64,000 bases of DNA from Linanthus parryae (taxonomy: Eukaryota; Streptophyta; Magnoliopsida; Ericales; Polemoniaceae). The stretch covers positions 111,271,057 to 111,335,056 of the forward strand of contig JALGPY010000001.1 of the NCBI GenBank assembly GCA_023055425.1. Direction: 5' to 3'. The stretch's first letter is position 1, and each line of letters begins with the position of its first letter. The position numbers and the translations under genes are program-made. The notes beneath the pieces were generated by a model, which saw nothing but the letters and a program-made list of their open reading frames with translations, was not told the origin of the DNA and did not search any database. This document shows, in pieces, positions 1-10,363 of the stretch.

Positions 1-18
1 GGCTCTTAAACTTACTTC

Positions 19-850
19 TTGGGACTTAAAATCAAAAGGACTTCGCGCAGAATTTACATACATCAAGCGAAGTACATTTCTGTCATTCTCTCTCGTTTTA
101 ATATGTCATATTGCAAACGTGCTCCTACCCCTTTGTCTGCAGGTACCAAATATCACGCTCAAGACAGCAAACCGCTACAGGATGCCACCCCTTACCGCCA
201 ACTACTTATCGCACTACAGTATCTTACATATAGTCGTCCCGATATTTCATTTTCCGCTAATCATCTTTGTCAATTCATGCACACACCCACTGACAATCAT
301 CTTATAGGACCAAAACGCATTTCTTGCTATTTACAAGGCTCCAAAATCACGGTTTATTTTACGAAAAAGGAATAATACCCATCATTGCCTTCAGTGATGC
401 TGACTGGGAGGTAATCCCACTGACAGGCACAACACATCCGACTTCGTGGTGTTTCGTTGTCCCAATCCTATACAATGGGGCGCCAAGAAACAACCCACAG
501 TTGCTCGCACATCCACTTAAGCCGAGTATCGTGCCATTGCTTCCACTGCTGCTGAGTTCGCGTGGCTTAAAATTTTGTTTTGTGATCTTAATATTTACAT
601 TGCACGCAAACCCACTCTTTGGTGTGATAATCTTTCCGCTATCGCTATCACTGCTAATCTTGTCTTACATGCACGCACAAAACACAATGAAATAGATTAT
701 CACTGCATTCGTGAAAAAGTACTTACTAATGACTTGTCTATTTCGTTTGTCAACTCTTTCGACCAGACTGTAGATATCTTCACCAAGGGTCTCTCAACAT
801 CACATTTTCAATACCTCAAAACCAAACTAATGGTGCAACCTGCCCCATTA
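19..850 (+). pseudogene. Copia pol remnant: end of RT and RNase H
   Basis: This is the 3' end of a Ty1/Copia pol gene cut by the window edge. The first ORF (19-372) reads like the RT/RNase H linker of Copia polyproteins, with a PTPLSAGTKYH block, a YRQL..LQYLTYSRPDI block and an NHLCQFMH block. The RNase H part continues in other frames: a SDADWEV segment near 395 and then CDNLSAIAI, RTKHNEIDYH and FTKGLSTSHFQYLKTKL between 575 and 830. At least two frameshifts separate these pieces, so it cannot encode an active enzyme. The sequence resembles the minus-strand Copia at 19218-24404 and probably belongs to the same lineage. The 5' part lies outside the window. Confidence 0.85.
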
Positions 851-861
851 GTTTTAGGGGT

Positions 862-1386
862 TATTAGACCATATTACTCAAAGCCCAGATCTTCTATTCA
901 AGCCAAAGAGACCAGAGCTTCCTCAACTCAGCCCAAGGTCTCATATGCACTGGTGACCAAACTTGAAGACTTAAGTATGGCTACACGAACTGTGGTGAAG
1001 TCAACACTCTACCTCAAGGACTTATTGTATAAATATCTAAGTGGATCTTAATCTCAGTCGTTGGATCATTTTGACTAATCCAAGGGTGAAAATCTTTGTA
1101 TTCATTTCTATTAAGAGACCGACAATCTCTCCATGAATCAATGAAGAACAATCTTCATCTTCTCCATTGTCCAGTGATTACACTCTTTGTACTTCTCCCA
1201 TGTTCAATCTTATGGGGTCTGAGAAACATATGTAGGCACTGTGAATCGTTCTGCTCAGTTGAATAAATTTCTTTCTTGCTCATGGATGTAGTTAGCATAC
1301 TTTGTGTTAGCGAACCACGTAAATCTTGTGTTTTGCTTTAGTTATTTATCGTTCGTGAGGCGTGAGTGATCGTGAGAGTCGTAACA
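862..1386 (+). repeat. Probable 3' LTR of the preceding Copia remnant
   Basis: Directly after the RNase H remnant comes a purine-rich stretch (TTTTAGGGG, about 850-860), as expected for a polypurine tract. The sequence then starts TATTAGACC and ends near GAGTCGTAACA. The 5' partner LTR is outside the window, so neither end can be confirmed by alignment. The start resembles those of the other related Copia LTRs here (TAATAGA...). Boundaries are approximate. Confidence 0.4.
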
Positions 1387-2961
1387 ATTATATATGTAAT
1401 TCTAAGTTGCCCGAAGAGTCCTCTTGCTCAAGGCTATTACTACTTACACACAACGAATGAGAATTCTGATTGCTAGGGCAATAGAAAAGATTGATGTGTT
1501 TGTCATTCCTTTTCCTGCGCTTAATTACTTTGATATCTGATTTGGTAACTCTTTGCATATCATTATTTATAATAACAAAAAGCTTATATAAAGGTTCAAG
1601 TAAAAAGTAGATTACCTTCCGTCATTAGCAACAAAGTACTTCATACTCGACAGCTTCTATATTTTGCTCACAGCATGCTGACGTAGATGCTTATATATAG
1701 GGCTCTCAAGTCACTTCTCTTTTTTCCTTTAAAAAAAAAGTCACTTCTCTTCTTAACACTACCTCTGTTTCCTCTCTTTCACCTTATTTCATTTTTTGAC
1801 ACTATTTACTGGGTCACATTGATCCGGTAATTTGGTAAGTAAAACGATACACGAATTTGATAATCTTTGTATGATCTTATAGGGTAAACTTTACTCTACA
1901 ATAATATGAAAAAATTACAAAAAAATTACATCTTTTTGTTATTCAAATCGCCGAGCCAAAGTGACTCAACTACGGATAAAAAAGTCAAACGCACTTGAAA
2001 GAGAAGAAACAGAGGTAGTATTTTTTAGTATACACGTACAAATGCATGGACACATTGGCTCCCTTACCTTTTATTGTTCTTCGGAGTTATTTATATTTCT
2101 TGTTGCATATTCATACCAGCACCAAAAATTCATGGACGGTTTGAATGCACTATGCATGTCGGTAGGTAGACTCCACGATTCAGCTGGAGGGGTAGCACAC
2201 TGTCACAAAAACTTGTAAGGGGCATAACAATTTTTTTTTTTTTTTTGAGAATTCAGACCAAATATTTTAGGGGTGCACAAATGCTATTTACTGAAGAATA
2301 AATTTAAAATATAACATGATTTTTAGGATATAGTAATAGTTAATCAAAATTTGAGGGGTGCACTTGCAATCCCTGTGCCTCTACATGGCTTCGCCCCCGT
2401 CTCTTTAGTTTTGCGGGAAGGTGGCGAAAAGTTTTGAATTTCCTGAAGCAAAATCGCTTACCAAGGTCCAATTTCAACAAACATTTCAGGAATAAACACC
2501 TTCTCTCAATTAAGATCCAATTAAACCAAACAACCCCTCCAAACAACTCAAGCCAAACAACCAAGACGAGTGCATTCAAACCAACAAGCTTGGACAACAT
2601 GCTAACCATGACATACATGTACAAAATTCAAGAAATCTAATTTATACTACGTACCAATAATGCAATTTAGACTTTTCATAAGTTGATTTTTTTAATAGTC
2701 ACGTCGTCGTCTTCTTCTTATTCTTTTGTTTGATTGTCACGTCTTCACGATAAAAATTGAAGTACGCATATGTAGTAGGCAGCAAATCAATTAACTAAAA
2801 TAAAAAAAGATATTGTAAAAATAGTATATTAAAGTTAAACTAATTACCTTGTCTAGAGATCGACCATAGCCTGCTTCTGCCCTTCTAAACTCTCTTCCGC
2901 CATTAACAACACATCAACAGCCCATCCCTCTCTCTTCCCCTCTCTCTCTATCTCTCCATAC
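1387..2961. other. Intergenic region upstream of GT47 gene A
   Basis: No convincing gene is seen. It holds a Stowaway-type MITE (1762-2015). At about 2220-2400 an AT-rich segment with a poly-T run ends in GGCTTCGCCCCC, a phrase common at one end of degenerate plant MITEs, but no matching opposite terminus was found. The last 90 bases before the GT47 start are CT-rich and resemble the leader of GT47 gene B. They are probably promoter-proximal or untranslated leader sequence. Confidence 0.5.
1762..2015. mobile_element. Stowaway-type MITE, 254 bp
   Basis: The ends are inverted repeats: CCTCTGTTTCCTCTCTTTCA on the left and its near-perfect complement TGAAAGAGAAGAAACAGAGG on the right. A TA dinucleotide flanks each side (1760-1761 and 2016-2017), the target duplication typical of Stowaway/Tc1-mariner MITEs. 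The inside is AT-rich and non-coding. A diverged relative of its right half occurs at about 55870-56028, upstream of the second GT47 gene. Confidence 0.7.
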
Positions 2962-4383
2962 ATGGAGAGATCAAAATCGACCACCACCAGTTTGAAGATC
3001 ACCAAACAACGCTGGTCAATCTCCTTAACATGTTGCTTATTAGCGTCTCTGTTACTTACTATGCTCAACACATCGCTCTTTTCAACCACAGCCTCCTCCT
3101 TCCCTCTCTTTTCAAATTCATACAAACCCCAACCTCAAGCATATACAACTCATCAATCGCCCCTCATGGAAAACAACCTCAATCCGTGTCGCGATCGTTA
3201 CATACACATCCTTGATCTCCCAACAACATTCAACTCAGACATCGTCAGAGACTGCAAAGCCCTCTGCAGATGGCTTGATATGTGCCCCTTCATGCCCAAC
3301 AACGGGCTCGGGCCACGGGTTAACACTTCTAACGAGGTCATTCGTGGCCCCAATTGGTATGTCACCCAACAGTACTTATTGGAAATGATATTCCATGACA
3401 GAATGAAGAAGTATGAGTGCTTGACCAATGACTCGTCATTAGCCTCCTTGGTTTACGTGCCTTATTACGCCGGACTAGATGTGGGCCGGTACCTATGGAG
3501 TGGCAACAATATCATCAGAGACGAGCTATCACTTGACATGGTCAAAAGGGTGGCTCGGACACCCTTTTGGAGAACGTTGTCTGGCCACGACCATTTCCTG
3601 ATCGTGGGCAGACCTGAAACGGACTTCCATAGAGGAGAATTCATGGAGTGGGGCAACCGCCTACAGTTGTTGCCCGAGACAAAAAACATGACGGTCCTAA
3701 CTATTGAAGCTTTGTGGAATAGCAAAGCAGACACTGCTATCCCATACCCGACCTACTTCCATCCCTCTAGCGACGCCGAAGTGTTCCAATGGCAAGACAC
3801 AGTGAGATTACTGAAAAGACCCTACTTATTTTCATTTACCGGAGCCCCTCGCCCCCTTGAAAATTCCTCCATTCGAAGTGAGATCATCAAACAATGTCTT
3901 GACTCAAACCGGACTTGCAAGTTCTTAAATTGCAAACACATGTGTAACGATCCAATCAACGTGATGGGGGTTCTCGAGAAATCAACTTTTTGCTTGCAGC
4001 CTCCCGGGGATTCGTTCACGAGGAGGTCAACTTTCGATTCCATCTTAGCAGGGTGCATTCCTGTTTTTTTCAACCCACTAACGGCTTATGTTCAGTATAA
4101 GTGGCATCTTCCTGAAGATTATAAGACGTATTCCGTGTTTATACCGGAAAGTGAAATCAAAGAGGGAAAGACCAATATCGAGGATGTACTTTTGGGGATA
4201 CCAGAAGAACGTGTGGCCACGATGAGAGATGAGGTAGTGCAGCTGATCCCTAATGTTATATCCGGAATTTCAAAGTTGGAAACAATTAGAGATGCTTTTG
4301 ACATAACCATTGATGGGCTTCTGCACAAGGTAAGTGATGCAAAAGAGCTATTTGAAATGGAGAAGAGCCGAGTATATCCATAG
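2962..4383 (+). CDS. GT47 exostosin-family xyloglucan galactosyltransferase-like protein (copy A)
   Basis: An intronless 473-residue ORF with the layout of plant GT47 (exostosin) enzymes of the MUR3/KATAMARI1 group, which add galactose to xyloglucan side chains in the Golgi. Residues about 15-38 form one hydrophobic segment after a short basic N-terminus, as in a type II Golgi membrane protein. A Ser/Thr-rich stem follows, then the exostosin domain from about residue 75: CRDRYIHILDLP, NNGLGPRVNTSN, YVPYYAGLDVGRYLW, SGHDHFLIVGR, IPYPTYFHPSSDAEVFQWQD, and the nucleotide-sugar-binding-type block STFCLQPPGDSFTRRSTFDSI with AGCIPVFF. MUR3 itself is longer, so this resembles the shorter family members; the exact acceptor is inferred only. 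The start is the first ATG after a CT-rich leader and puts the membrane anchor in frame. Copy B (58152-59600) is about 80% identical by eye. Copy A lacks a Trp that copy B keeps in the R..WDF motif after the DHFLVVGR block. Confidence 0.93.
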   Translation: MERSKSTTTSLKITKQRWSISLTCCLLASLLLTMLNTSLFSTTASSFPLFSNSYKPQPQAYTTHQSPLMENNLNPCRDRYIHILDLPTTFNSDIVRDCKALCRWLDMCPFMPNNGLGPRVNTSNEVIRGPNWYVTQQYLLEMIFHDRMKKYECLTNDSSLASLVYVPYYAGLDVGRYLWSGNNIIRDELSLDMVKRVARTPFWRTLSGHDHFLIVGRPETDFHRGEFMEWGNRLQLLPETKNMTVLTIEALWNSKADTAIPYPTYFHPSSDAEVFQWQDTVRLLKRPYLFSFTGAPRPLENSSIRSEIIKQCLDSNRTCKFLNCKHMCNDPINVMGVLEKSTFCLQPPGDSFTRRSTFDSILAGCIPVFFNPLTAYVQYKWHLPEDYKTYSVFIPESEIKEGKTNIEDVLLGIPEERVATMRDEVVQLIPNVISGISKLETIRDAFDITIDGLLHKVSDAKELFEMEKSRVYP

Positions 4384-4572
4384 GGCAGTCATCTGCAAAG
4401 GGTTTACTTAGTTCTTCATAGGTTTTTTATCCTCGTGATGATTGATTTATTTTTTGTACATCATGTACATTGTTATTGTTGGAGTTGATCGAATTATGTG
4501 ATAATTTAAGATCAAAATGTCAAAAGTATTTATACATCGAAATGAACAAAACAACTTACGCGATGTTCCTCA

Positions 4573-4603
<31 letters not shown>

Positions 4604-4786
4604 GTGATGATTAAAACCACTTGTAATTTATTTGTTATTTTGGAGACTCCATATGAATGTCTTAAAAGGATCTGGACATTTCCTGTGAAGCATCGATCAA
4701 GGCATACCATCTATTCATGTCTGAATTTTATCTAGGTAAATTGTCTTTTATTTTGTCATCCATTTAGATAGGATGTTTGTGATCGA
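4384..4786. other. 3' flank of GT47 gene A
   Basis: No gene. The phrase TGTACATTGTTATTGTTGGA (about 4464-4483) has a close match downstream of GT47 copy B (about 59738-59757), so the duplicated unit included some 3' flank. A short AAAT repeat lies near 4580-4600. The region ends at the target site of the LINE. Confidence 0.5.
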
Positions 4787-4805
4787 TATTAGGTATCCGT
4801 CTCAT
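4787..4805. repeat. Target-site duplication of the 6.4-kb LINE (3' side)
   Basis: TATTAGGTATCCGTCTCAT here and TATTAGGTATCCTTCTCAT at 16500-16518 differ by one base. The copy here adjoins the poly-A tail, read as poly-T on the plus strand. A long TSD next to a poly-A tail is the signature of target-primed reverse transcription. Confidence 0.85.
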
Positions 4806-4835
4806 TTTTATTTTTTTTGATGAAACAGATTTTTA

Positions 4836-5230
4836 TTAAGCGGCCAAAACAGAGGGGAGAACACCCTCAACACCAAAATCCTTACAAAAACCATCATCCA
4901 AGATATCTATACTATCCTCAACTCTATTACATTTAATCCAACCTACCAGCTTATGGGCAATTATGTTAGCAGATCTGGGAACAAACCTCAGTCTGCAGTT
5001 GCTCTTCTCTAACATTTTCTTGCAAGCTTCAATTCTCAGCACCCAATCCCAGCAGCCACCTGCACCATTCTTAATAGCATTAACCACCATAGCTGAATCA
5101 GATTCAACTGTCACATTCTTCCATCCTTCCACACATATCTTCACAATCCCCAACTCAACAGCTTTTAGCTCAGCATTCAGCACATTTTTGCCTTCATCTC
5201 TACTTGCACCAGCAGCTACAATTTTACCTT
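4836..5230 (-). pseudogene. LINE ORF2 C-terminus: second half of RNase H domain
   Basis: The minus-strand reading continues the RNase H domain of the LINE across the Copia insertion. It contains LNAELKAVELGI, VTVESDSAMVVNAI and FVPRSANIIAHKL, the RVT_3/RNase H-like blocks found at the end of plant LINE ORF2. The upstream half ends in GFIITDH at about 10364, and the reading resumes here with EGKIVAAGASR. It is therefore one domain split by the retrotransposon. Confidence 0.88.
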
Positions 5231-5235
5231 CATGG
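5231..5235. repeat. 5-bp TSD of Copia-1 (left)
   Basis: CATGG here matches CATGG at 10359-10363. Using exactly five bases forces LTR ends of TATTGAAG and CTCTGTTA, which agree with both the 5' LTR/PBS and the PPT/3' LTR junctions. Confidence 0.8.
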
Positions 5236-5539
5236 TATTGAAGAAATGGGGAGCTGATTGTCTTTTCTGGAAATATTTTCTGATAAGCTCAGGGTGGTTT
5301 AGTGTAGTTTTATTATCTTTAGTTGCTTTGTAAGTATTTTGATATTCTTCTCTCTTGTAGCTGAGTTGGCACTATGTGATTGGTTGTTTTGGTTCTTGGG
5401 AGGTTAGGGTTTGTTATGTAATGACTTTCCCTTTTCTTCTGTTAATCAATCGATAATGGAGTTCATCAATTTGTTTCCCTCCATTTCTGCAGATCTCTTT
5501 GTCTTCTTTGTTTATAGCTCTTTTGGAGCTTCTCTGTTA
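5236..5539 (+). repeat. Copia-1 5' LTR
   Basis: Starts TATTGAAG and ends CTCTGTTA, immediately before the primer-binding site. The termini are TA/TA, not the usual TG/CA. Against the 3' LTR it has C versus T at about 5437, G versus A at about 5452, and lacks a 7-bp insertion near the end. Confidence 0.9.
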
Positions 5540-5551
5540 TGGTATCAGAGC
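5540..5551 (+). other. Copia-1 primer-binding site
   Basis: TGGTATCAGAGC follows the 5' LTR with no gap. It is complementary to the 3' end of plant initiator methionine tRNA, the usual Copia primer. Confidence 0.9.
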
Positions 5552-5618
5552 GAGGTTGCGGCTACTGATCTCTTGTGTTCTGTTGATTTCGCCGTCGTCT
5601 CTTTGATTCTTCTTCACG

Positions 5619-8600
5619 ATGGTTCTTACTGATGAATCTCCGGTGTCGCCGACTGGTTTCGGCGTCTCTCAGGCAGCGTTGGATAGCTCTTCGCCATATT
5701 TTCTTACGAATTCTGATCATCCAGGTATAACACTCGTTTCTCAGCCTCTTACTGGTGATAATTTTAACACATGGTTCAGATCTATGAGTTTGGCGTTGGA
5801 AGCCAAAAATAAGCTGGAATTTGTTAATGGAGCTCTGTCGATTCCTCTAATCAATAGTCCTTTCTATAATCTATGGCGTAGATGCGATAGTATGGTGATT
5901 TCATGGATTCTCAATTCTGTTTCCAAAGAAATTGCAGCTTCTGTTGTGTATAGGGCAACTTCAGCTGAAATTTGGCAAGATCTAATTGAGAGGTTTTCTC
6001 AGAAAAACAGACCTAGACTCTATCAATTGCGCAAAGCTCTTTCTGTGCTTAAGCAAGATGCTATGTCTGTCACTTCTTATTTTACCAAATTTCGTTCTCT
6101 ATGGGATGAGCTTAGTCATCATAAATCTCTGGCTATGTGTTCTTGTGGTGGTTGTAATGCCTGCACTTGTCAAGTGTTATCTCATGTACTTTTGGAGCAA
6201 CAAGAAGAGCTCATTATGCATTTTCTTATGGGATTGAATGATTGCTACACTGCTATTAGAGAGCAAATTCTCTTAACAGAACCTTTGCCTACTATGAATA
6301 AGGTCTTTGCTCAGGTTCTGCAACAAGAGAAACAAAGAGAGATTAGTTCTGCAATTTCTGCTTCTCCTATGGCTATGTACTCTCAGATTGATGCTCATGA
6401 TAATCAGAGTCAGCCAGATTATGCAGCTAATTTTGTTCAAGGACAACACAGGTTTGGTAACAGACCTAAACCTGTTTGTTATCATTGTGGAGGAACATGT
6501 CATATTAAGGAGAAGTGTTGGAAACTCATTGGTTATCCTCCAGGTTTCAAGGGTAAAGGATCACAGGTGCCAAGGCCATCTCAAGCTCACAATGTCTTTG
6601 TTGAGGGAAGCAATGCTTCTAATACCAATGTGTCTACACAACTGTCTCAATCTCAGTGTGAACAAGTTATGCAATATATCAATCAACAAAGACATGGAGG
6701 TACTTTCTCAGATACACATTCTCTTGGAGAGTCCACTAATCATTCAGCACATCTGACACAAATGAGTACTCCACTTCAGCAATATGCAGCAGATAGGTAT
6801 GCACAGTCTTCTCATTCTTTTATGGCTGGTGTTATAAATTCCTATTCCTTCCAGTCTAGTGTGGCCACTAATATGGAATTGCCTAAGTCTTGGATTATTG
6901 ATAGTGGGGCTACAGATCACATGTGTTGTGATTTGTCTTATTTTGTTTCATATATGCCTGTGAGCAATACTTTTGTGCATTTACCAAATGGTGAAAAGAT
7001 TGTGGTGGCACATATTGGAGTGATCAAACTGAACAAAGACTTAACCATTGAAGGAGTGTTGCACATTCCTAGCTTTCACTTCAATCTGCTATCCATGTCT
7101 CAATTGTCACAATCACACAATTGTCAGTTTGTTTGTGAAGCTAGTGGTTGTTCTATTATTCAGAAAAGTAATGGAAAGCTTTTGGGATATGGAAATAAGC
7201 AAGGTGGATTATATTTGATCATTGCTCAAGCTGTTGATGATAGTGATTCTACTCATATTAATTGTAATGTTCATAGCAAGGTGCCTTCATGTGCTGTTTG
7301 GCACAATAGACTTGGACATGTTTCAGATAGGAAACTTAAGATGGTGCTCAAAAGTTTTTCTCCTTCTTCACTGCCTATGAATGGTCCTTGTCTTGTATGT
7401 CCTCAAGCAAAACAAAGAAAGTTATCTTTCCCACATCACAATCATGTCTCTAAAGAGTTATTTGAGCTCATCCATATGGACACTTGGGGTCCATATAGCA
7501 CACCTACTTATGGAGGACATCAGTACTTTCTTACTATAGTGGAAGATCATTCTAGAACTACATGGGTCTATCTAATGGTTCACAAGTCAGAAGCTATCAG
7601 CATTATACCTCGGTTCTGTCAAATGGTTGAGACTCAGTTTCATAAAAAAATAAGAAAGGTTAGAAGTGATCAAGCACCAGAACTGAAGATGATAGATTTT
7701 TATGCAAGTAAGGGGATTATACATTAAATGAGCTGTGTTGAGACACCTGAGCAGAATTCTGTAGTGGAGAGGAAGCATCAGCACTTGTTGAATGTTGCTA
7801 GATCTTTGAAGTTTCAATCTAATGTGCCACTCAAGTTTTGGGGAGATTGTGTGATGACTGCAGCTTACATCATCAACAGATTACCAGCAAAAATTCTGCA
7901 TTATAAGTCTCCATATGAGGTGATGTTTCAGACAGTCCCTGATTTTAATTACTTCAAAGTTTTTGGTTCTTTATGTTTTGCTGGGACATTACAACATGGA
8001 AGGACAAAGTTTGACAGCAGAGCAGATAGATGCATTTTTATTGGCTATGTTTATGGAATGAAAGGGTATAGAGTTTACAATTTGGAAACAGGAAGAATCA
8101 CAGTTTCAAGAAATGTGATTTTTCATGAAAATGTTTTTCCTTATCAAACCAGTCATCCTTCTACAGTTTCTCAATTTCAAGATTTTATTTTACCAGTTTC
8201 CTCTTTGGAGCATGATGCAGTTTTTAGTGCTGATAATGGAGAGTCCAATTCACCAGCTCTGAATTTAGATACTGATATTAATCAAGAGGGAATTGATAAT
8301 TCCATTTCTGTCTCTGATTCAACACTTGTTGATCCAGCTCCAGTTGTGGCAAGGCCTGCAAGGAGTATTAGATTGCCTGTACACTTACAAGATTATGTGG
8401 TCAACATACCAAAGTTGACTTCATTAGCTCTTTTCAGTTCTCAATATTTGTCCTTTTTGGCTTCTGTCACTAGCATCAAAGAACCTGTTACTTATTTTGA
8501 AGCTTCCAAGAACCCTCTATGGGTGAAGGCTATGGAGACAGAGTTGAAGGCCTTAGAAGACAATAACACATGGGAAGTGACTATTTTGCCCCCAGGACAT

Positions 8601-10040
8601 GACTCTGTAGGTTGCAGATGGGTGTATAAGGTGAAGCACAAATCAGATGGGACTATTGAAAGATATAAAGCAAGGCTTGTGGCAAAAGGGTACACTCAAA
8701 CTCCAGGCTTAGATTATACAGAAACTTTCTCTCCAGTTGCCAAACTTCCTACATTGAAGTGTTTATTGGCATTAGCAGCTGTTTATGGATGGAGTTTGAT
8801 GCAAATGGATGTAAACAATGCCTTTTTGCATGGAGATTTACCAGAAGAAGTTTACATGGATTTGCCTCCTGGATACAAGGTAGCCACCTTTCCTTTTCAT
8901 GATTCTGGTACCTTGGTTTGCAGATTAAGAAAATCTCTATATGGTCTTAAACAGGCCTCTAGGCAGTGGTATAGCAAATTTTCTCATACTCTCTTAGACA
9001 TGGGTTTTACACAAAGTAAATCAGATTATACTTTGTTTACACTAAAGACTTCTGATGCATTCACTGCACTTTTAGTGTATGTGGATGACATTGTTCTTGC
9101 TGGGAGCAATTCCACTTTCTTGCACAATTTTAAAGAAGAACTCAATGCTAAGTTCCAGTTGAAGGATCTGGGCTCATTACAATATTTTCTTGGATTTGAG
9201 ATTTCTAGAAATGACACAGGGATTTATTTGTGTCAAAGAAAATTTGCTATAGATGTTTTGCATGATGCTGGATATAGTGATTGTAAATCTGCTCCCACTC
9301 CAATGGAGGTGAATTTGAAATTGCAAAAGGAGTCTACTGAATATTTCAATGATGCTGCTGCACTGAATTATAGGAGCATTATTGGTAAATTGCTCTATCT
9401 TTGCAGTTCAAGACCTGACTTATGTTTTGCTGTTCACAAATTAAGTCAATATGTGTCTAAGCCCTCAGTGGAACATTTAAAAGCTTTGCACCATGTTCTG
9501 AGGTATCTAAAAGGGAGTATTGGACAAGGTTTGTTCTTTCCTGCTGCAAATGATATTGTTTTGAAGGCATATTCAGATTCAGACTGGGCTGGATGCATTG
9601 ATACCAGAAGATCAACAACTGGTTATTTGATCTATCTTGGTGAGTGTTTGGTTTCCTGGAAATCAAAGAAACAAGCTGTTGTGTCTAGAAGTTCTGCAAA
9701 AGCAGAATACAGGGGTTTGGCAGCAACCACTTGTGAGATTCAGTGGTTTCTATTTTTACTCAAAGATTTGCACATCTGTGTTCAGACACCTCCAGTTCTT
9801 TACTGTGACAGTAATTCTGCCATCTATATTGCTCAAAATCCTGTTTTTCATGAAAGGACAAAGCACATAGAATGTGACTGTCATATAGTCAGGGATTTGG
9901 TCAATTCTGGGGTTATAAAGCTTCTTCATGTTCCTTCTTCTCACCAGCTGGCTGATCTGCTTACTAAACCACTTTCTTCTCCCATTTTCAAGTTTTTGAA
10001 GTCCAAGTTGGGAGTGTTAGACTTGCACACTCCAACTTGA
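5619..10040 (+). pseudogene. Copia-1 gag-pol polyprotein, one internal stop
   Basis: A single frame of about 1473 codons is interrupted only by TAA at 7725-7727. The first half (5619-7724) has the Copia gag domain, a CCHC knuckle (CYHCGGTCHIKEKC, about residue 287), the protease motif WIIDSGATDHM, the HHCC-type pre-integrase region (VWHNRLGH, CLVCPQAKQ) and the first integrase Asp (HMDTWGP). The second half (7728-10037) continues the integrase (ETPEQNSVVERKHQ), then RT with ARLVAKGYTQ, QMDVNNAFLHGDL and the catalytic LLVYVDDIVLAG, then RNase H (AYSDSDWAG, AEYRGLAATTCEIQW) and a LADLLTKPL tail. ATG at 5619 is the first in-frame start 68 bases after the PBS. The stop falls within the integrase, so a full product would need read-through; the copy is probably dead unless complemented. 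Confidence 0.95.
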
Positions 10041-10047
10041 GGGGGCA
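10039..10047 (+). other. Copia-1 polypurine tract
   Basis: GAGGGGGCA overlaps the pol stop codon (TGA, 10038-10040) and abuts the 3' LTR. It is the expected plus-strand primer site. Confidence 0.8.
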
Positions 10048-10358
10048 TATTGAAGAAATGGGGAGCTGATTGTCTTTTCTGGAAATATTTTCTGATAAGC
10101 TCAGGGTGGTTTAGTGTAGTTTTATTATCTTTAGTTGCTTTGTAAGTATTTTGATATTCTTCTCTCTTGTAGCTGAGTTGGCACTATGTGATTGGTTGTT
10201 TTGGTTCTTGGGAGGTTAGGGTTTGTTATGTAATGACTTTCCCTTTTCTTTTGTTAATCAATCAATAATGGAGTTCATCAATTTGTTTCCCTCCATTTCT
10301 GCAGATCTCTTTGTCTTCTTTGTTTGGTGTTAATAGCTCTTTTGGAGCTTCTCTGTTA
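10048..10358 (+). repeat. Copia-1 3' LTR
   Basis: Near-identical to 5236-5539, with two substitutions plus an extra seven bases near 10325-10332. Followed by the right-hand CATGG TSD. Confidence 0.9.
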
Positions 10359-10363
10359 CATGG
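10359..10363. repeat. 5-bp TSD of Copia-1 (right)
   Basis: CATGG, the partner of 5231-5235. The LINE reading resumes at this point on the minus strand. Confidence 0.8.

Larger units (their letters stand above)
5236..10358 (+). mobile_element. Copia-1: nearly complete young Ty1/Copia retrotransposon
   Basis: A 5.1-kb element with two LTRs (304 and 311 bp), a primer-binding site, one gag-pol frame and a polypurine tract, all on the plus strand. The LTRs differ by two substitutions and one 7-bp indel in my alignment, so insertion was recent relative to the LINE it interrupts. The five-base TSD CATGG flanks it. A single in-frame TAA in the integrase separates two otherwise open halves. The order gag, protease, integrase, RT, RNase H defines Copia. 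Confidence 0.95.
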
